A stretch of 64,000 bases of DNA from Corticium candelabrum (lineage: Eukaryota; Porifera; Homoscleromorpha; Homosclerophorida; Plakinidae): NCBI RefSeq assembly GCF_963422355.1, contig NC_085100.1, positions 4,192,568 to 4,256,567 on the forward strand, written 5' to 3'. Made by a program: the position numbers and the translations under genes. The notes under the pieces were generated by a model that saw nothing but the letters and a program-made list of their open reading frames with translations, was not told the origin of the DNA and ran no database searches. Positions 46,036 to 57,992 of this stretch are shown one piece after another (position 1 is the first letter of the stretch; each line of letters starts with the position of its first letter).

Positions 46036-46532
46036 CAGTAGAACACCACTTATCCGACAGGCATGGGACCAAAAGGACATCGGATAACTGAAAACATTGG
46101 ATAACTGACGCATTTTGAAAAGCGACTGCAGAATACTTAAAGAAGCTCAACATCTAATTGTACATGTAACAACTAATACAGTACAACTTCTTTGACTAGA
46201 GAGAACACTAATGGAAACTGTCAAGACTTAAAGTAACCACTAATCTTAGTCTGGATCAATGCTTTCGCTCTTCTTGCTGTAGTTTTCAGCAGCAGCCCAT
46301 TCAGTAGGACCATTGTGCTTACTGAAACTTCAGGTTGTTCTTCCAGGTACTGAAGAACCGTTTCTAGAGCTTCACATCTAATTTGATGACACGTTGATCA
46401 CGGATAGAGTACTGTACACACAGGAATCGTATATCCTAGCGAGTGCACAGCCTTGCAGTTCAGACAAGCCATGCACCGTCAGATAATCCGTGATGTCGAA
46501 TAACTGAGTGTCGAATAAGTGGTGTCCTACTG
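46036..46532. mobile_element. Pogo/Tigger-like MITE
   Basis: Ends CAGTAGAACACCACTTATCC and, on the other strand, CAGTAGGACACCACTTATTC, 18 of 20 matching, flanked by TA on both sides. GGATAACTG is repeated internally near 46,080-46,105. 497 bp, no transposase frame. Confidence 0.85.
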
Positions 46533-47082
46533 TACTGTCAACTGGCTGCTCCCGTCCCATCAGTCACTTCACTCCCCTCGCCCTAGAGTCTCCATTTAAA
46601 CCGATCGACATAGTATTATAGAAGTTGCCAGAGTCACAAGACATTACGTGCAAACCAGGTTGGGGATACTAGAATCACGCCCTCCTGTTATTCAATAGAA
46701 ACTCTCGTTCTACATTCACGGCAGACTTAATGCACTTTCTTTCCAAAAAAATAAAGTCTCACGTCCTTGGGTTCATCAGTAACTGTTGTATATAAAAATG
46801 TTACAAACACAAATGCTAGTTATCATTAATTAATTGCTTTAGCTGAACCTCGCCCAGGAAATGATTCAACAAGCTATATAACTACAAGTAATCAACATCA
46901 ATTGAAAAAGCAGATACATCCACATAGCACAAGACACTAGTTGTTTTCAAAATATTAGATCTTGTCTTCAGGACATTCCCAAGGGCTATTCGACAACAAA
47001 TTTTTGAACACTTCAAAACCACAGCAGTCAAACCCATAGCAGTCATAGACTCATCTAACTTCGTCCCTATGAGACAACCACA

Positions 47083-47509
47083 TACCATATTTCTGCAAAT
47101 ATTGCCCCATGCTCAAATTGTGGCCCATGATCAAATAATGTCCCATGGTGAGCCTATACGAAATAATGCCCCATGCTCAATTAGTGCCCCACTCGGATAG
47201 TATTCAAACCCAGTTATATGCATGCACGTCTATCAATTTGTGCGGTTGTGATGAAATGAACACCCAGATAGAACCACTGGGTAACGATGAAGATTCAACA
47301 TATGCAACAAACCAGGAATACGACTCAATTGATAGGTAAAGTTTGTTTGTGTAGTGTGATGGTATGCAAACGAACAACGCAACAGTCTCTATGCTTGCGA
47401 AAATAATGCCCCATGCTCGAATTGTGCCCCTTATTCTCAAATAGTACATGTACCCAGTGTAACTATGAAAAATAGTACGCTATGGGGTACTATTCGCGGA
47501 ACTCTGGTA
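47083..47509. mobile_element. MITE with internal TGCCCCATGCTC repeats
   Basis: Ends TACCATATTTCTGCAAATAT and, on the other strand, TACCAGAGTTCCGCGAATAG. The interior carries several units of AATAATGCCCCATGCTC (near 47,098, 47,135, 47,163, 47,402). Same terminal type as 22,374-22,792. Confidence 0.75.
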
Positions 47510-47728
47510 CTGTGTTGTGTGTAAACCATTTGTTTGAAACCTGTGACGCGCTAGACTCGATTCAGTCTCTCTTCGCCAATCCATCCGGGGAATGACGAGG
47601 GCGGGTCGAGTCTAGTGACGCGCAGAGTTCCAAGCGTTCCTGAGTGAGCTTAGAATTTTATGACGTCAGAACATACTGTACATTCGAAACCTACGACACA
47701 AAACGTAACCTTCATTTGGTTTTCCAAG

Positions 47729-47876
47729 TGGTATAGAAGGCGACAATGCCTTCCAGTTTGCAGTCAATTCCGAGTTGGCTAGTCTCCGAGAAGCCAACAG
47801 CAAGCTGTTATCAGCTACCGGCAATGTTGCACAAGCTGATGAACGGCCAACACCCAAAGACACACTCGATCTATGA
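47729..47876 (+). CDS. Possible terminal exon of an unrecognised gene
   Basis: After a good acceptor (TTGGTTTTCCAAG) the frame reads GIEGDNAFQFAVNSELASLR, then EANSKLLSATGNVAQ and ends TPKDTLDL before TGA 47874-47876. The heptad-like leucines suggest a short coiled coil. No upstream exon was identified. It ends 100 bp before the RPS6 start. Confidence 0.3.
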
Positions 47877-47977
47877 GATGCAAAACAGAACGAAGGAAAA
47901 TCGTTTGTCATTTTCACAAAATTTATATCAATGCGTATCTAGATAGCCACGTGACCTCGGTCTGCTGCCTGGACAGC

Positions 47978-48946
47978 ATGAAGGTTAGAGAACGAGTAGT
48001 ATGATGCGTTGTCTGTAGCGAAATATACGAAACAGTTGCGGTTGATTGGCAATAGAGGGTTTGTTTGGCTGAGAATGTTGGGATGGATGAGATATCGAAT
48101 GGATTCTTCGTGACTCCTGAACGCTGGTTGAACGTTCTTCTTTTCTTTACAGCTAAACATCGCTTTTCCTGCTACCGGCTGTCAGAAACGGCTAGAAATT
48201 GATGATGAACATAAACTGTAAGTGCTCGTGACGTTGGGGTCCTCTAGAACTCTTGCTGTGACCTCTTGTACGTTTGTCGTATCTGCAGACGCCCGTTTTT
48301 TGACAAACGAATTGCAGCTGAAGTAGCCGCTGATACACTAGGTGACGAGTGGAATGGGTATGTTCTCCGTATTACAGGAGGCAACGACAAGCAAGGCTTT
48401 CCCATGAAGCAGGGCATCCTCAGCAATACCCGTGTCCGCTTACTGCTCAAGAAGGACCACTCTTGCTTTCGACCTCGTCGCAAGGGAGAGCGCAAGCGCA
48501 AATCAGTTCGTGGTTGTATCGTCGACTCGAATTTGAGCGTTATCAATTTAGTAGTGGTGAAGAAAGGAGAGGGAGAGATACCTGGCCTCACAGATACAAC
48601 CATACCACGACGTCTCGGGCCCAAGCGTGCAGGAAAGATCCGCAAGCTGTTTAACTTGAGCAAAGAAGACGACGTGCGTCAGTACGTTATTCGGCGTGAG
48701 CTACCAGCTAAAGAAGGGAAGAAACCACGCACTAAGGCTCCAAAAATTCAACGGCTGGTCACACCGCAGAGACTACAAAGGAAACGACACAAGAAAGCAT
48801 TGAAGAAGCAGTGGGCCACTAAAGCACGAGAAGATGCTGCAGCATATGCCAAGCTGCTTGGGCAGAGGGCAAAGGAGGCGAAAGAAAAGCGGGATGCAGA
48901 GCATATGAAGAGACGGCGTATGTCCAGCATGAGAGATGCAAAATAA
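47978..48946 (+). CDS. RPS6: Ribosomal protein S6 (eS6)
   Basis: Three exons: 47978-47983 (ATG AAG only), 48153-48217 and 48289-48946, giving 242 residues (human 249). It begins [20 protein letters not shown] and continues [55 protein letters not shown] and [18 protein letters not shown]. The C-terminal tail [12 protein letters not shown] is the S6-kinase site region, shorter than the human RRRLSSLRAST tail but with the paired serines kept. The protein is part of the 40S subunit. A two-codon first exon is a common arrangement in ribosomal protein genes. Poly(A) signal at 48982-48987. Confidence 0.98.
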
Positions 48947-48981
48947 CTGTATAGCTCGTTCTGTGCTAACTATGATTAGTC

Positions 48982-48987
48982 AATAAA
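48982..48987 (+). promoter_or_regulatory. Polyadenylation signal of RPS6
   Basis: AATAAA 36 bases after the stop codon, followed by a small palindrome AAGGCAATTGCCTT. Confidence 0.8.
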
Positions 48988-49060
48988 GAAGGCAATTGCC
49001 TTGAAATTCATTTCTTGTGCCCTAAAATTTCATCTCATTCAAACTATGACCCTGTTGTTC

Positions 49061-51342
49061 TTAGACAACAGCAGATCCTCTGTTGACGTTTTCTTTCCCT
49101 TTTCTATTTCTAATATAGTGAACCGTTAGCATGAGAAATTCAATGAACTCTAGTGCAGACAGAACCGATAGGCCCAACCAAAGTCCCATTTGGCCGCCAA
49201 TGTCGGCAAGTAATCGTGAAGTCTGAAAAAACAACAGCATTGTAGACAAGGCAATAGCTGCTATTGAATGTATTACTGGATAGCCTTTTGTTTGAGAGAT
49301 GTGCTGGTAGTTCATTTCCTTATAGTAAACTTGAATTCTTGCAAAGTTGTTGCTATGACGAAAATGACATTAATATATCAACATGGCACTTAATAATCAA
49401 AGTGTTACTGAAATGCAGTTCCTGTCTTTTTAGAAATGGTTCTGTTTAACTTATCCATTTTCTCTCTAAACAGAGCCTGTAAAATGAAATGCAGTGTTTT
49501 TAGCATGTGTACATGTGACAGCAACAGTTGAAGTTGCAAGCTCACTTCATGATTTAATGATGGCCAAGTTGCAGCAGACAAAGTAGTGTCGTACAGATTG
49601 TTACTGACACATAACTAATCCGTTACTGTCAGAAAATTGTGATTTTGGAAATGTGAACTTACTGGCACGATTGCGGGCAGTCGCATTTGATTTTATCAAA
49701 CACGTAGTCTTCATATACTGCTTCAACACAATTGGCTGCAAATCAGGTTGTTACTTCTATGTTGAGGAATTCGTAGTGACTATACTGTACGTACCTTCGG
49801 TTTCATTGGCTGCTGCTTTGGCACAGATCAGTTGTTCAGGCAGTGGAAATTGGTATGAAGTGCAAGCGCAGCGTTCAACTACAACTTTTGCCAGGCAGCT
49901 TTTCATGCATGCCTGTACCCAGTCATGTCCAACATCAACAGGTGGAATGAAAAGCATCAGATGTAACTATTTATCACTTGCCTGCATCGAATACCTGTGA
50001 TACCCATACTGTTCATCATAGATGGATTCCATTCCTGAGCCATCGGTACAGTTATCCCAAGGATAAGGAAGTCGATTCACAGTAACCTACAAATAGAAGA
50101 ATCCTGGAAAAACTGCTGATGGCAAGTATAATGTTGAACTTGCCAATTTTATGCCAATGCTTGTTGCAGAACCAGGAGCTGCATCTATACCCTCTTCCTC
50201 GGGAAATGGTACTACATCTTGGCTGTGGATGAGAACACGTACTCCAGCTTTAGATGAGAGGGATCCGATGTATCTATAACATAATCCCGCACAAGTCTAG
50301 CAAGTATGTCAAGATTCAATTTTGTGATCAGTGCTTACTCCTCTTGCTGTAAAGTGACATCAAACAACAATCCTTTGCAAAAACACAGACAATAATCAAT
50401 GACTATGGTTTATGACGAGGAGGCTAAAAGACATACCATTTGCCGGCCCTGGTTTGGATGTTGATTGTAGTGGGACGCTGTCTCCTGCTTGATTTCGCCC
50501 CGAATTAAAAGTGAAGCAGTTTCCATATTTGTAGTTTTGAAATGTGACAAAATCACTAAATCAGGAAACGCCAGCTGCAGTACACCTTGCATTTTGAAAT
50601 ATTGTCATGCTACTTCTCACCTGGCTGAACAAGGCAGACCTTTCCACATACAATCTAATAGCATATCATCTAATTGATGGCCCATCTGTCGAAGCTCATC
50701 AAACGTTGGATGTAGTTCTTCAAACTTATGCTCAACTACTATTTCGTCAGCAAACGATGCTGTGAATGCTTTATCGAGAGCCTTGAGAAAGTTATCATAA
50801 AGAAAAGATTGCTGGTAATTGATGCCTCCCAAATCAAAGTCCATGTTTCCACTCGAATTGCCTTCCTTCTCATTACCAGTTGTGTTACTTTTTGCAGCCA
50901 CGACTCCGATTGAACTCAAATCTGCCACCCTCGAAGCACTATTCGTTGGCTCTCGGTCTTTGAGTTTCTCAAATCGTGTTCCTTTGATTTTTGAATTTCG
51001 AATAGGATTGAGATTGCAGAAGGTCACTGCTGGAAAGCTGAGCGACTTGCTAAAATTGTACTCCACGTTGACAGCTACAGGGTAAGCAAAGTAGGACTGC
51101 ATCAAAATGACGATCTGAGAAAGAAGAATGCCAAGAGCAGCGAGGAACAGTAGAGCCCAGATTAGTCGCCTCCAAACGCTTTTTGTTGAATCAGCTATAC
51201 GAGGCACAGCATCACATGAAGACTCCATGAGAAATTCCTCTGACCATCTCAGCCATCCAAATGGTTTCTGCTTGGGACGATGAATGAGACTGTTGATCGA
51301 AACAGTCGTATTGCGTGCAAACAGTTCAGCGGGTGTTTCCAT
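49061..51342 (-). CDS. DEG/ENaC/ASIC-family sodium channel subunit
   Basis: The start chosen is ATG 51342 (METPAELFARNTT); an in-frame TTG and a possible upstream acceptor at about 51,370 leave room for an earlier exon. The large first exon (50621-51342) has TM1 (RLIWALLFLAALGILLSQIV) and the family motif FPAVTFCNLNP. Later exons give DFVTFQNYKYGNCFTFNSG, GLLFDVTLQQEE, VRVLIHSQDVVPFPEE, VTVNRLPYPWDNCTDG, the Cys-rich ACMKSCLAKVVVERCACTSY, CDCPQSCQ and TLSAATWPS, then TM2 with WLGLSVLSALEFIE, where GLS is the selectivity filter, and a stop at 49061. The architecture is two TMs with a large Cys-rich ectodomain. The HG gating motif usual before TM1 is not obvious (HRPKQK instead). It predicts an amiloride-type Na+ channel; the gating stimulus is unknown. 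Confidence 0.92.
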
Positions 51343-51918
51343 CTCCACGATACTGCCACTGACTGGCAAGTAAAGATATGAATCAGCTTTACAGGTCGCA
51401 GCCTAGTTGTATGATTACACTTGCCAAATGTCGTAAGCAACTTCACACCAATTCAGGTGCACATTTGTCAACAATCAGCACCTCGTTCTAGCTGTATAAT
51501 TAGGCAACACTCCAATAGAGGTGGCACACATGGTCTTCAATTACGTACTCGATTACGTATACAGTAAAAGTGACAGTTCTAGATGTTTATCTACGTTTGC
51601 TGTAGGTACACGTATAGACTCATCTCACTCAGTCTATCCAGCAGTCTACACACAATTTGGCAAACCTCCAAAGATTCTACCATACAAGCAGATTTCTGCT
51701 CCAAAAGGGACAAGCACTGTAAAGTGTGCAGGTAACCGGAAAGTGTACCATTTTGAGAAGCTCTAACTAGCTACTTCTATCGATCACTCCAGAGAAACAT
51801 GATCTACCTTATGGAGAATGCGAAACAGTAAACACACACACACACACAGACATGGAACGAATAGACCTGAACTTCTATTTCAGCTCAAACCAAACCGCAA
51901 ATACACCAACATCTAATG

Positions 51919-53860
51919 TCACAAGTCTTCTTTACTCTTCTTCTTATCGTTTATAACAGGAGGATTGGTTGCTTCCTTCTTTATAAAGCTGAGAAAATCA
52001 GTTACTTCACGTCCCCCCTAAAACCAGGCAAAGAGTCAAGTAGCAACAAGCACAAACAGCAAACAACACAAACTTCATATTTTCTAGGTGAGTCTTTCTT
52101 TCCTATGGGAGCCCAGTACAACGTGGGAAATCTGGAATTCAATAACAAATATGTCAAACTACTGTGTTTACACGATAATAAATAAACGTTTTACCCTTGT
52201 ACATCATATCCCTTCTGAGCGTCATTAGCAGTAGCATCCATTTTGGCAATAACAATGTTCGGATCATCCACCAACTGCATCCAAAAAATGTCACGCCAAT
52301 ACTAGACAAACATGTCCACATGAACTAACTTTCTGTGCCAGTTCATCGTATTTAGGAGCCAAAGTCTTGCAGTGACCACACCATGGGGCATAAAATTCAA
52401 TAAGCACGTCCTTTGTTGGATCATTCACAATTGCATCAAAATTCTTTGCAACCACTACCTATCAACAAGCACATGTGTATGGTATACATCACACTGCTGG
52501 CTAACTCTGATATATTAGTACCTTAACGGGGTCATCATTAGTCTCTGGGATAGGTTCAGACTTGATGTATGGCTCCACACCACCATCAAGGTACTGCTGC
52601 ACAAATGCACGGAAATTGTCAACACTAAACAGCAAAACACCATCTATTGCAGATATCAAACTTGTTTCAAAAGAACTCTCTGTAAATACCTAAAGTCACC
52701 ATCCATGCGATATTTCTTGTCATTGGCATCAACAACTGTCACAGTTAGAGCATCTTTCTTGGAGCCACTTTCGACGCCAAATGTTTGAGATAACGTATGA
52801 CCAAAGTCATCCGTATCAGCCATTGCAAACTGCAAATCTGTGAAATCCTTTGCCACCTTCAAGATGCGATTTCTCCAATAGTTTGTTCCTGAGACATGTG
52901 GTAATATACGTAATGTGGCCGCAAGACACGAATCAATCATGTGATCTACCTTTTGGGTTCAGTTTATAATCAACGTTGAAGTAAACGGTCACCAATGGCC
53001 GCTTGTCAGTAAACAACTTTTCAATGTCAGGTGTGATAAAACCAACCAGTCCGGGACTGCAAAACATCTCACTAAATAAAATCTCATAACTATGTGATAC
53101 ATCATCTTCATACAATGTGGCTTTTATCCATTTCTTCAGATCTGCGATATCCTCTTTTCCAGAGTAACGAGATTGCGCTTTCTCCAACTTGTTCTGAAGA
53201 CGAGACGGTTGAAACAGCACAACGGCACTACACAATTCAACAGCAAACCAGCGAGCCATTTACAATAAGTTGCAAGTTAACGCATTGCATCCCATCTTAG
53301 AGTTACAAATCTATACCTCTGATAGCCATACTCCTCCAGCACGTCAGCAGCACTGCTGTAGCCAAACCTGAACTCTTCTCGCATGCTGTCAGCCGTTTTG
53401 GTAAATACTTTGTAGAGACCATCTTCTTGAGCAAAGAAACCTAACAAGCCACACCCTGTCTGAAAAGTTAGGAAGCAAGAACTCCGTTTACTGACCCAGA
53501 ATGCTATGCTCATCATTGTCTAGAAATTTGCGCACTTCCTCCACACTTGTAAGCTCTAATCAAATGATAGAGTAAGTAAAACTATATTCATGCATTTGGA
53601 ATGAGTCTGATGAGTCTGATGTTTGTACCTTTAGCGCTGGGCGCAGCTTGCTTAACCATGTACTTGACAATGCCATCTAAAATACATTAACATTATGTTC
53701 ACTGCAACACACTTTACATTAACTAGTAGAATACCCACTTAGCTGAAAATTATTACGAGGGCTAAAACGAAACTACCCATATGTTCGGGCTATAGTTAAG
53801 AGCACATCTAACATAAATATTGAAACATCTAGTGTAATCTCCTGTAGCACTGTTCCACTA

Positions 53861-53927
<67 letters not shown>

Positions 53928-56052
53928 CGTGCATGTGTACAACTGGCTCATTTGTTTGCTGTGCAAAAGCAAATGTGCAGTACGCTACAGATCCGTGTGC
54001 ACGTTCGCATGTTGCACATGTAAGTCATGCTACAAGTCAATTAAATCCACTTGACAGACCAACATCATAAAGCAGCCGCCTGTCAAAATTGTAATACCAG
54101 GCTTACAAATACCTGCCTCTACTACAGCAAGTAACTACAGCCTGCCTGATGTTGTACCTATAACGTGCCTAAAACAAACGCTGAAGCTCTTTGCTTCATA
54201 GCATAAACCTACAACATCCTTAATCCTTAATGTTTATTAGACTAGTAGTTGAAGATGTGTTTACAATCTCGCTTCCACAGCTATAAGTCTTCCAAAACCA
54301 CAATACGATTGTCACAAAGAATTACAAATTTAGATGCTATTTACCTTTATTTTCCTTTAAGCATGCTACTTTAAATTTATCCAAAATTGTACAAAGCAGC
54401 TGTCATTTCACATGACTGCAAAGTCTGTTAATTAAACAGACTGTTGTCGTCAAAGTACAGTAACACTTGTTATTACATGACACATAAATATCGCTCATGG
54501 TTGCACAACGTTTGGTTCCTGTATAAATTTCGCAAGCCACAAAAACTATCCCATTAGCAGTGCAGACAGGTAAGTTCTGTTGTCTATTTCCAACAAGATC
54601 CCCCCCCCATCGCAAACATGAATTGCACTGTTATTGTACAAAAAAATCTTTTATGAACATTTCATGAATCTGATTGGCACTTCATCCATTGTCTATGGTT
54701 GACAAATCACAAATACTGCTCAGGGATTGGACCGCATTGAGAGCATGGCACATTCCTGAGCATGACAGACATAGTCCATCACATACTCATACCCAGAAGT
54801 CAATTCACTCCTATATATTTTGAGTATACACTACTCACCAAGTCTGGTTACTTTTACAGTCCTGTTTCCTAGCCTTTACGACACACGCTTTCGGTTTAGC
54901 ATCACTTGTTAGACCCCGGGTTGCACGTATTCACATTCACATCAAGTGTTTTCAAGTCACTTCTACGAAATGGACGTGACTCACAGAAAATCTCAAAACC
55001 TGCACCTAAAACGAATCTATGCAGTGGCATACAGCAACGTTTTTTCAATGTCTTAGAAACTGTATAATGCATTGAACTATGCACGAGCACATTTCTTTCG
55101 GCGTCTGGAGAAAACTGCGTCAAATGTTTATCATGGTTGATAATCATCTCTGGCATCTTTATTTGATGACGTAGAATATAAAACAATTTTCCTGAATGGG
55201 TGGTTTATAGAGCTTTCAAACGGTATTATGTAGGCCGCCATCCAATCATGTGTGATCACGTCAGAGGCCAAAACATAACCCAGATATTGCATCATGTTCC
55301 TGTGCGAGAGCATGCTTTCAAGTGTGAGGTGGTTGTGAAAGACTTGAGCAGGTCTTTTACAATTTAACTGCTGTGGTAAACCAGGAACGTGTTCGAATAT
55401 TATTACAGCTTGCACAACAATATAGCATACATCCGGGACAACAGTATTTCTTAGCCCCTTTTCTAATTAGCTAAATTACCTATATTCATAGTTCAATATT
55501 TTAAAAAAATAAACATCTCGAAAATATAGAACATAGCAACTCATAAATACACACACATCCTAGCAGCAGTGAACGGTATGCAGAAGACTAGCATACTAAA
55601 CCACGCCCCCTCACCACGCGTGCACCGACCTTTTTCTCTCGGTCCGTTGTAGTCACTAGCGAGCTCCCCGTTTCTAAAAATCTTCAGCGTCGGATATCCG
55701 CTCACGCCGTAATTGCTGCACGTGTCCTTCTCGGCCGTACAGTCGACTTTGGCAAGAGGAACGGGTGGGTCGGTCGAAAGTAGTTCCGTTGCAGCGCCTT
55801 CGTACTCCGGAGCTAGTCGTTTGCAATGTCCGCACCTACAGCGAGAAACAGTGACCGTCTAACAACTGTCGAGTGTAGCAGCCGGATGCTACGTGCTGGC
55901 GACGGCACTCACCACGGAGCGAAAAACTCGACCAGTATGATATCGTGTTTCTTCACTTCGTCCTTGAATGTGGAGTCGGTGAGCTCTAGAACGTCGCCGT
56001 CTCCGACGACAAGGTAGACGAGAGCAAAAACGAGCAACAAGCGTGCAGCCAT
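51919..56052 (-). CDS. PDIA3: Protein disulfide-isomerase A3 (ERp57)
   Basis: Thirteen exons with consistent phases (55913-56052, 55630-55835, 53629-53676, 53496-53555, 53317-53440, 53114-53227, 52950-53056, 52690-52888, 52522-52624, 52330-52458, 52195-52274, 52074-52131, 51919-52017) give 488 residues (human 505). Signal peptide [20 protein letters not shown], thioredoxin domain a ([19 protein letters not shown]), b and b' domains ([53 protein letters not shown]), domain a' ([19 protein letters not shown]) and a C-terminal KEDL ER-retrieval signal. Both CGHC sites are intact. It is an ER thiol oxidoreductase acting with calnexin/calreticulin. The b'-linker sequence [20 protein letters not shown] singles out PDIA3 rather than PDIA1. 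Confidence 0.97.
53677..55629. other. Large PDIA3 intron 2
   Basis: 1.95 kb intron between the first active-site exon and the next exon. It contains a (TG)n tract at 53,861-53,919 and nothing else recognisable. The minus-strand frame at 54,902-55,415 shows no family features. Confidence 0.7.
53861..53919. repeat. (TG)n microsatellite
   Basis: About 29 TG units, followed by short CG/TG alternation, in PDIA3 intron 2. Confidence 0.95.
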
Positions 56053-56511
56053 CACTAGCCAGAAGCGTGTCGAGTCCTGATTGGATGTCGTAGGGCTACG
56101 ATGTTGCCCGTATAAGCGAATGGGGGCGGTACACACTAAAGGACTAGAGTGACGTTAGAATTTTAGTGGTAGATGAATTTACTCACTTCTTCAATGTCAC
56201 TAGTTGTAGTAAGTCAACTGTCGGTTTTCAACCGCCAGTCATTAATTAAATGTTAGAATAAATTGTGCTCTACGTCTACTAGCAGCTTTTGATTTATTAA
56301 TTAGTTAATTACAGTCACTTTCTGTAGTTTTGAGAACTTGCACTATGTTTGTTTGCATTGAGTGCCAATTTTTTTCAAAAAGGCAAAAATGGATGGAATG
56401 TGGAACGGCGAAAGCAAATTTGCATAAAACCGTTATAACGCGCGTTAAGCAGCGTAACTAAGGTATGTCAGGTATAGATTATACCGTATTATCTCTAGCA
56501 TAAACACATAC

Positions 56512-57052
56512 AGTTACGTCTCCAATAAAAGCACACTGCAGGACCTCATCCAAAGAATAAAAGTCACAATCTTCAATAGCAGCACACGTCTCGCGAAGTA
56601 CCTTTTTAGTACAAGTAGTCAACGTAATTAAGTATTGGATGGTAATAAATTATATCTAAATTGTTTTGTTAATGTAAGCACAGCTGAGTTAAACAACATT
56701 AAAATAATCTAAGACGCAGAGACACGTCTCTAGTAAAGACACATCTAGCAGGCACTTTTAAAATCTATGGACGTGTGTTAATAATAATAATAATAATAAT
56801 TAATTAACTAGAGAGATAATACGGTAAGTATTGAATAACTCCTGTTATACACTTTCAGAACAATTTAACTGTGCGAAAACGATGTTTACTATACATATGT
56901 ACGTCTACAAACTCACTAGCCGTGACATTCAAGTCCAATGCATTTGAACCACGAGGTGTGACTAAGCCTCGCTTGTCCAGACCTGCTCCGAAGGTACCCT
57001 TGGCTATAATCTTAGATTCTAGGGTAGAGAAAAGTCTTCTCACTGCTTGCAT
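56512..57052 (-). CDS. Unrecognised gene, two candidate exons
   Basis: 56917-57052 opens with an ATG: MQAVRRLFSTLESKIIAKG, then KRGLVTPRGSNALDLNV, and ends at a strong donor (A|GTGAGT). The N-terminus is basic and Ser/Thr-containing, which could be a mitochondrial targeting peptide. 56512-56601 lies between good splice sites and reads VLRETCAAIEDCDFYSLDEV then LQCAFIGDVT. The phases of the two do not fit directly, so at least one exon is missing or wrong. Function unknown. It is divergent from neither neighbour: PDIA3 also runs on the minus strand. Confidence 0.4.
56779..56800. repeat. (AAT)n microsatellite
   Basis: About seven ATA/AAT units. Confidence 0.85.
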
Positions 57053-57432
57053 TTGTAGAGGCTAACTATTTTCACTTGCTAACCATTACCTACGGTACAT
57101 ACTTGCCTAAAGAAAACGTTAGCCATCTAAAAGTTTCGGAGAAAACTAAATCATCTTGCAAATACACTCCTCGACATCGTTTGTACTGCTCTCTTCCGCA
57201 ACAAAGTTTGGTAAAAGACCGTTGAGTGTTGAATTTCAACCAATATGTAATTTATTTCATCAATTACATTACTGACCGGAAGTTTTGGGCAATGTGCTTC
57301 TGGCGAATGTCAACATTCTGAACATTGATCCGGCCGGACCTGCTCCGCCGTCCCTGCATGATAGATAAGCTGCCGTTAGACGGTCACGCCACATGTTTTT
57401 ACTGATTTCTCACCACCCTCGCAGGATTTAGA

Positions 57433-57546
57433 GATGGCTGAGTTCCTGTGCACTACGCAAGAGCTATGGGCCGTGCTATAAGCAATCTGGTGAAACCTGT
57501 CCTGGTAGGAGCTCTGCGCGACTGCATGCAACGCCAACTGTGGTGT
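57433..57546. repeat. Interspersed repeat family, copy 2
   Basis: Matches 5,771-5,882 in reverse complement and, less closely, 61,500-61,640 in the same orientation (shared GAGTTCCTGTGCAC and CAACGCCAACTGTGGTG). Confidence 0.6.
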
Positions 57547-57992
57547 TCGAAATCACTAAAAACCGGTGATGGCACGTAATACACTGGATTTTCCAACTTC
57601 AACAAAAGTCAAGCCGACTGAGAAGTAAAGTAGGAAAACTAGCAAATATACTGACAATTGACTCTTGCCGTTTCATTCTAAAAGAAGAACACAAACCAAC
57701 TCGCGAACGATTCCGCTTGATTTCCAATTGATTTGAAAAAGCACCCAAAGTTTAATTCAGGTGACCGTGAATACTATACACACGTGACTTTACCCTTTCT
57801 GCAGTACTGTAGTATCTATATTTTCATATAACCAGAAAGTGACAGATATGACATTACTTGACATGTACTAGAGTAAAACAAAGATGATAACACGTGTGTA
57901 TATTCAGATTAATGTCTGAGCTCGTCTATATAGAAACACTGATCGTTCGCATCTTGCAGCCATTGAAATACACTGCAAACTAGACTGAAGTA

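Larger units (their letters stand above)
45409..47728. other. Upstream region of the TAF1C-like gene, with two MITEs
   Basis: It should contain the missing first exon(s) and promoter of the TAF1C-like gene, but none was recognised. It holds the elements at 46,036-46,532 and 47,083-47,509. Confidence 0.5.

Noticed and set aside
47984-48152. Possible C/D snoRNA in RPS6 intron 1
   Set aside because: TATGATGC and CTGA-like boxes are present but the C box has a mismatch and no terminal stem or guide was convincing.
54902-55415. Two minus-strand frames of 94 codons in the PDIA3 intron
   Set aside because: No family motif and no splice context; the intron is already explained by exon phases on both sides.
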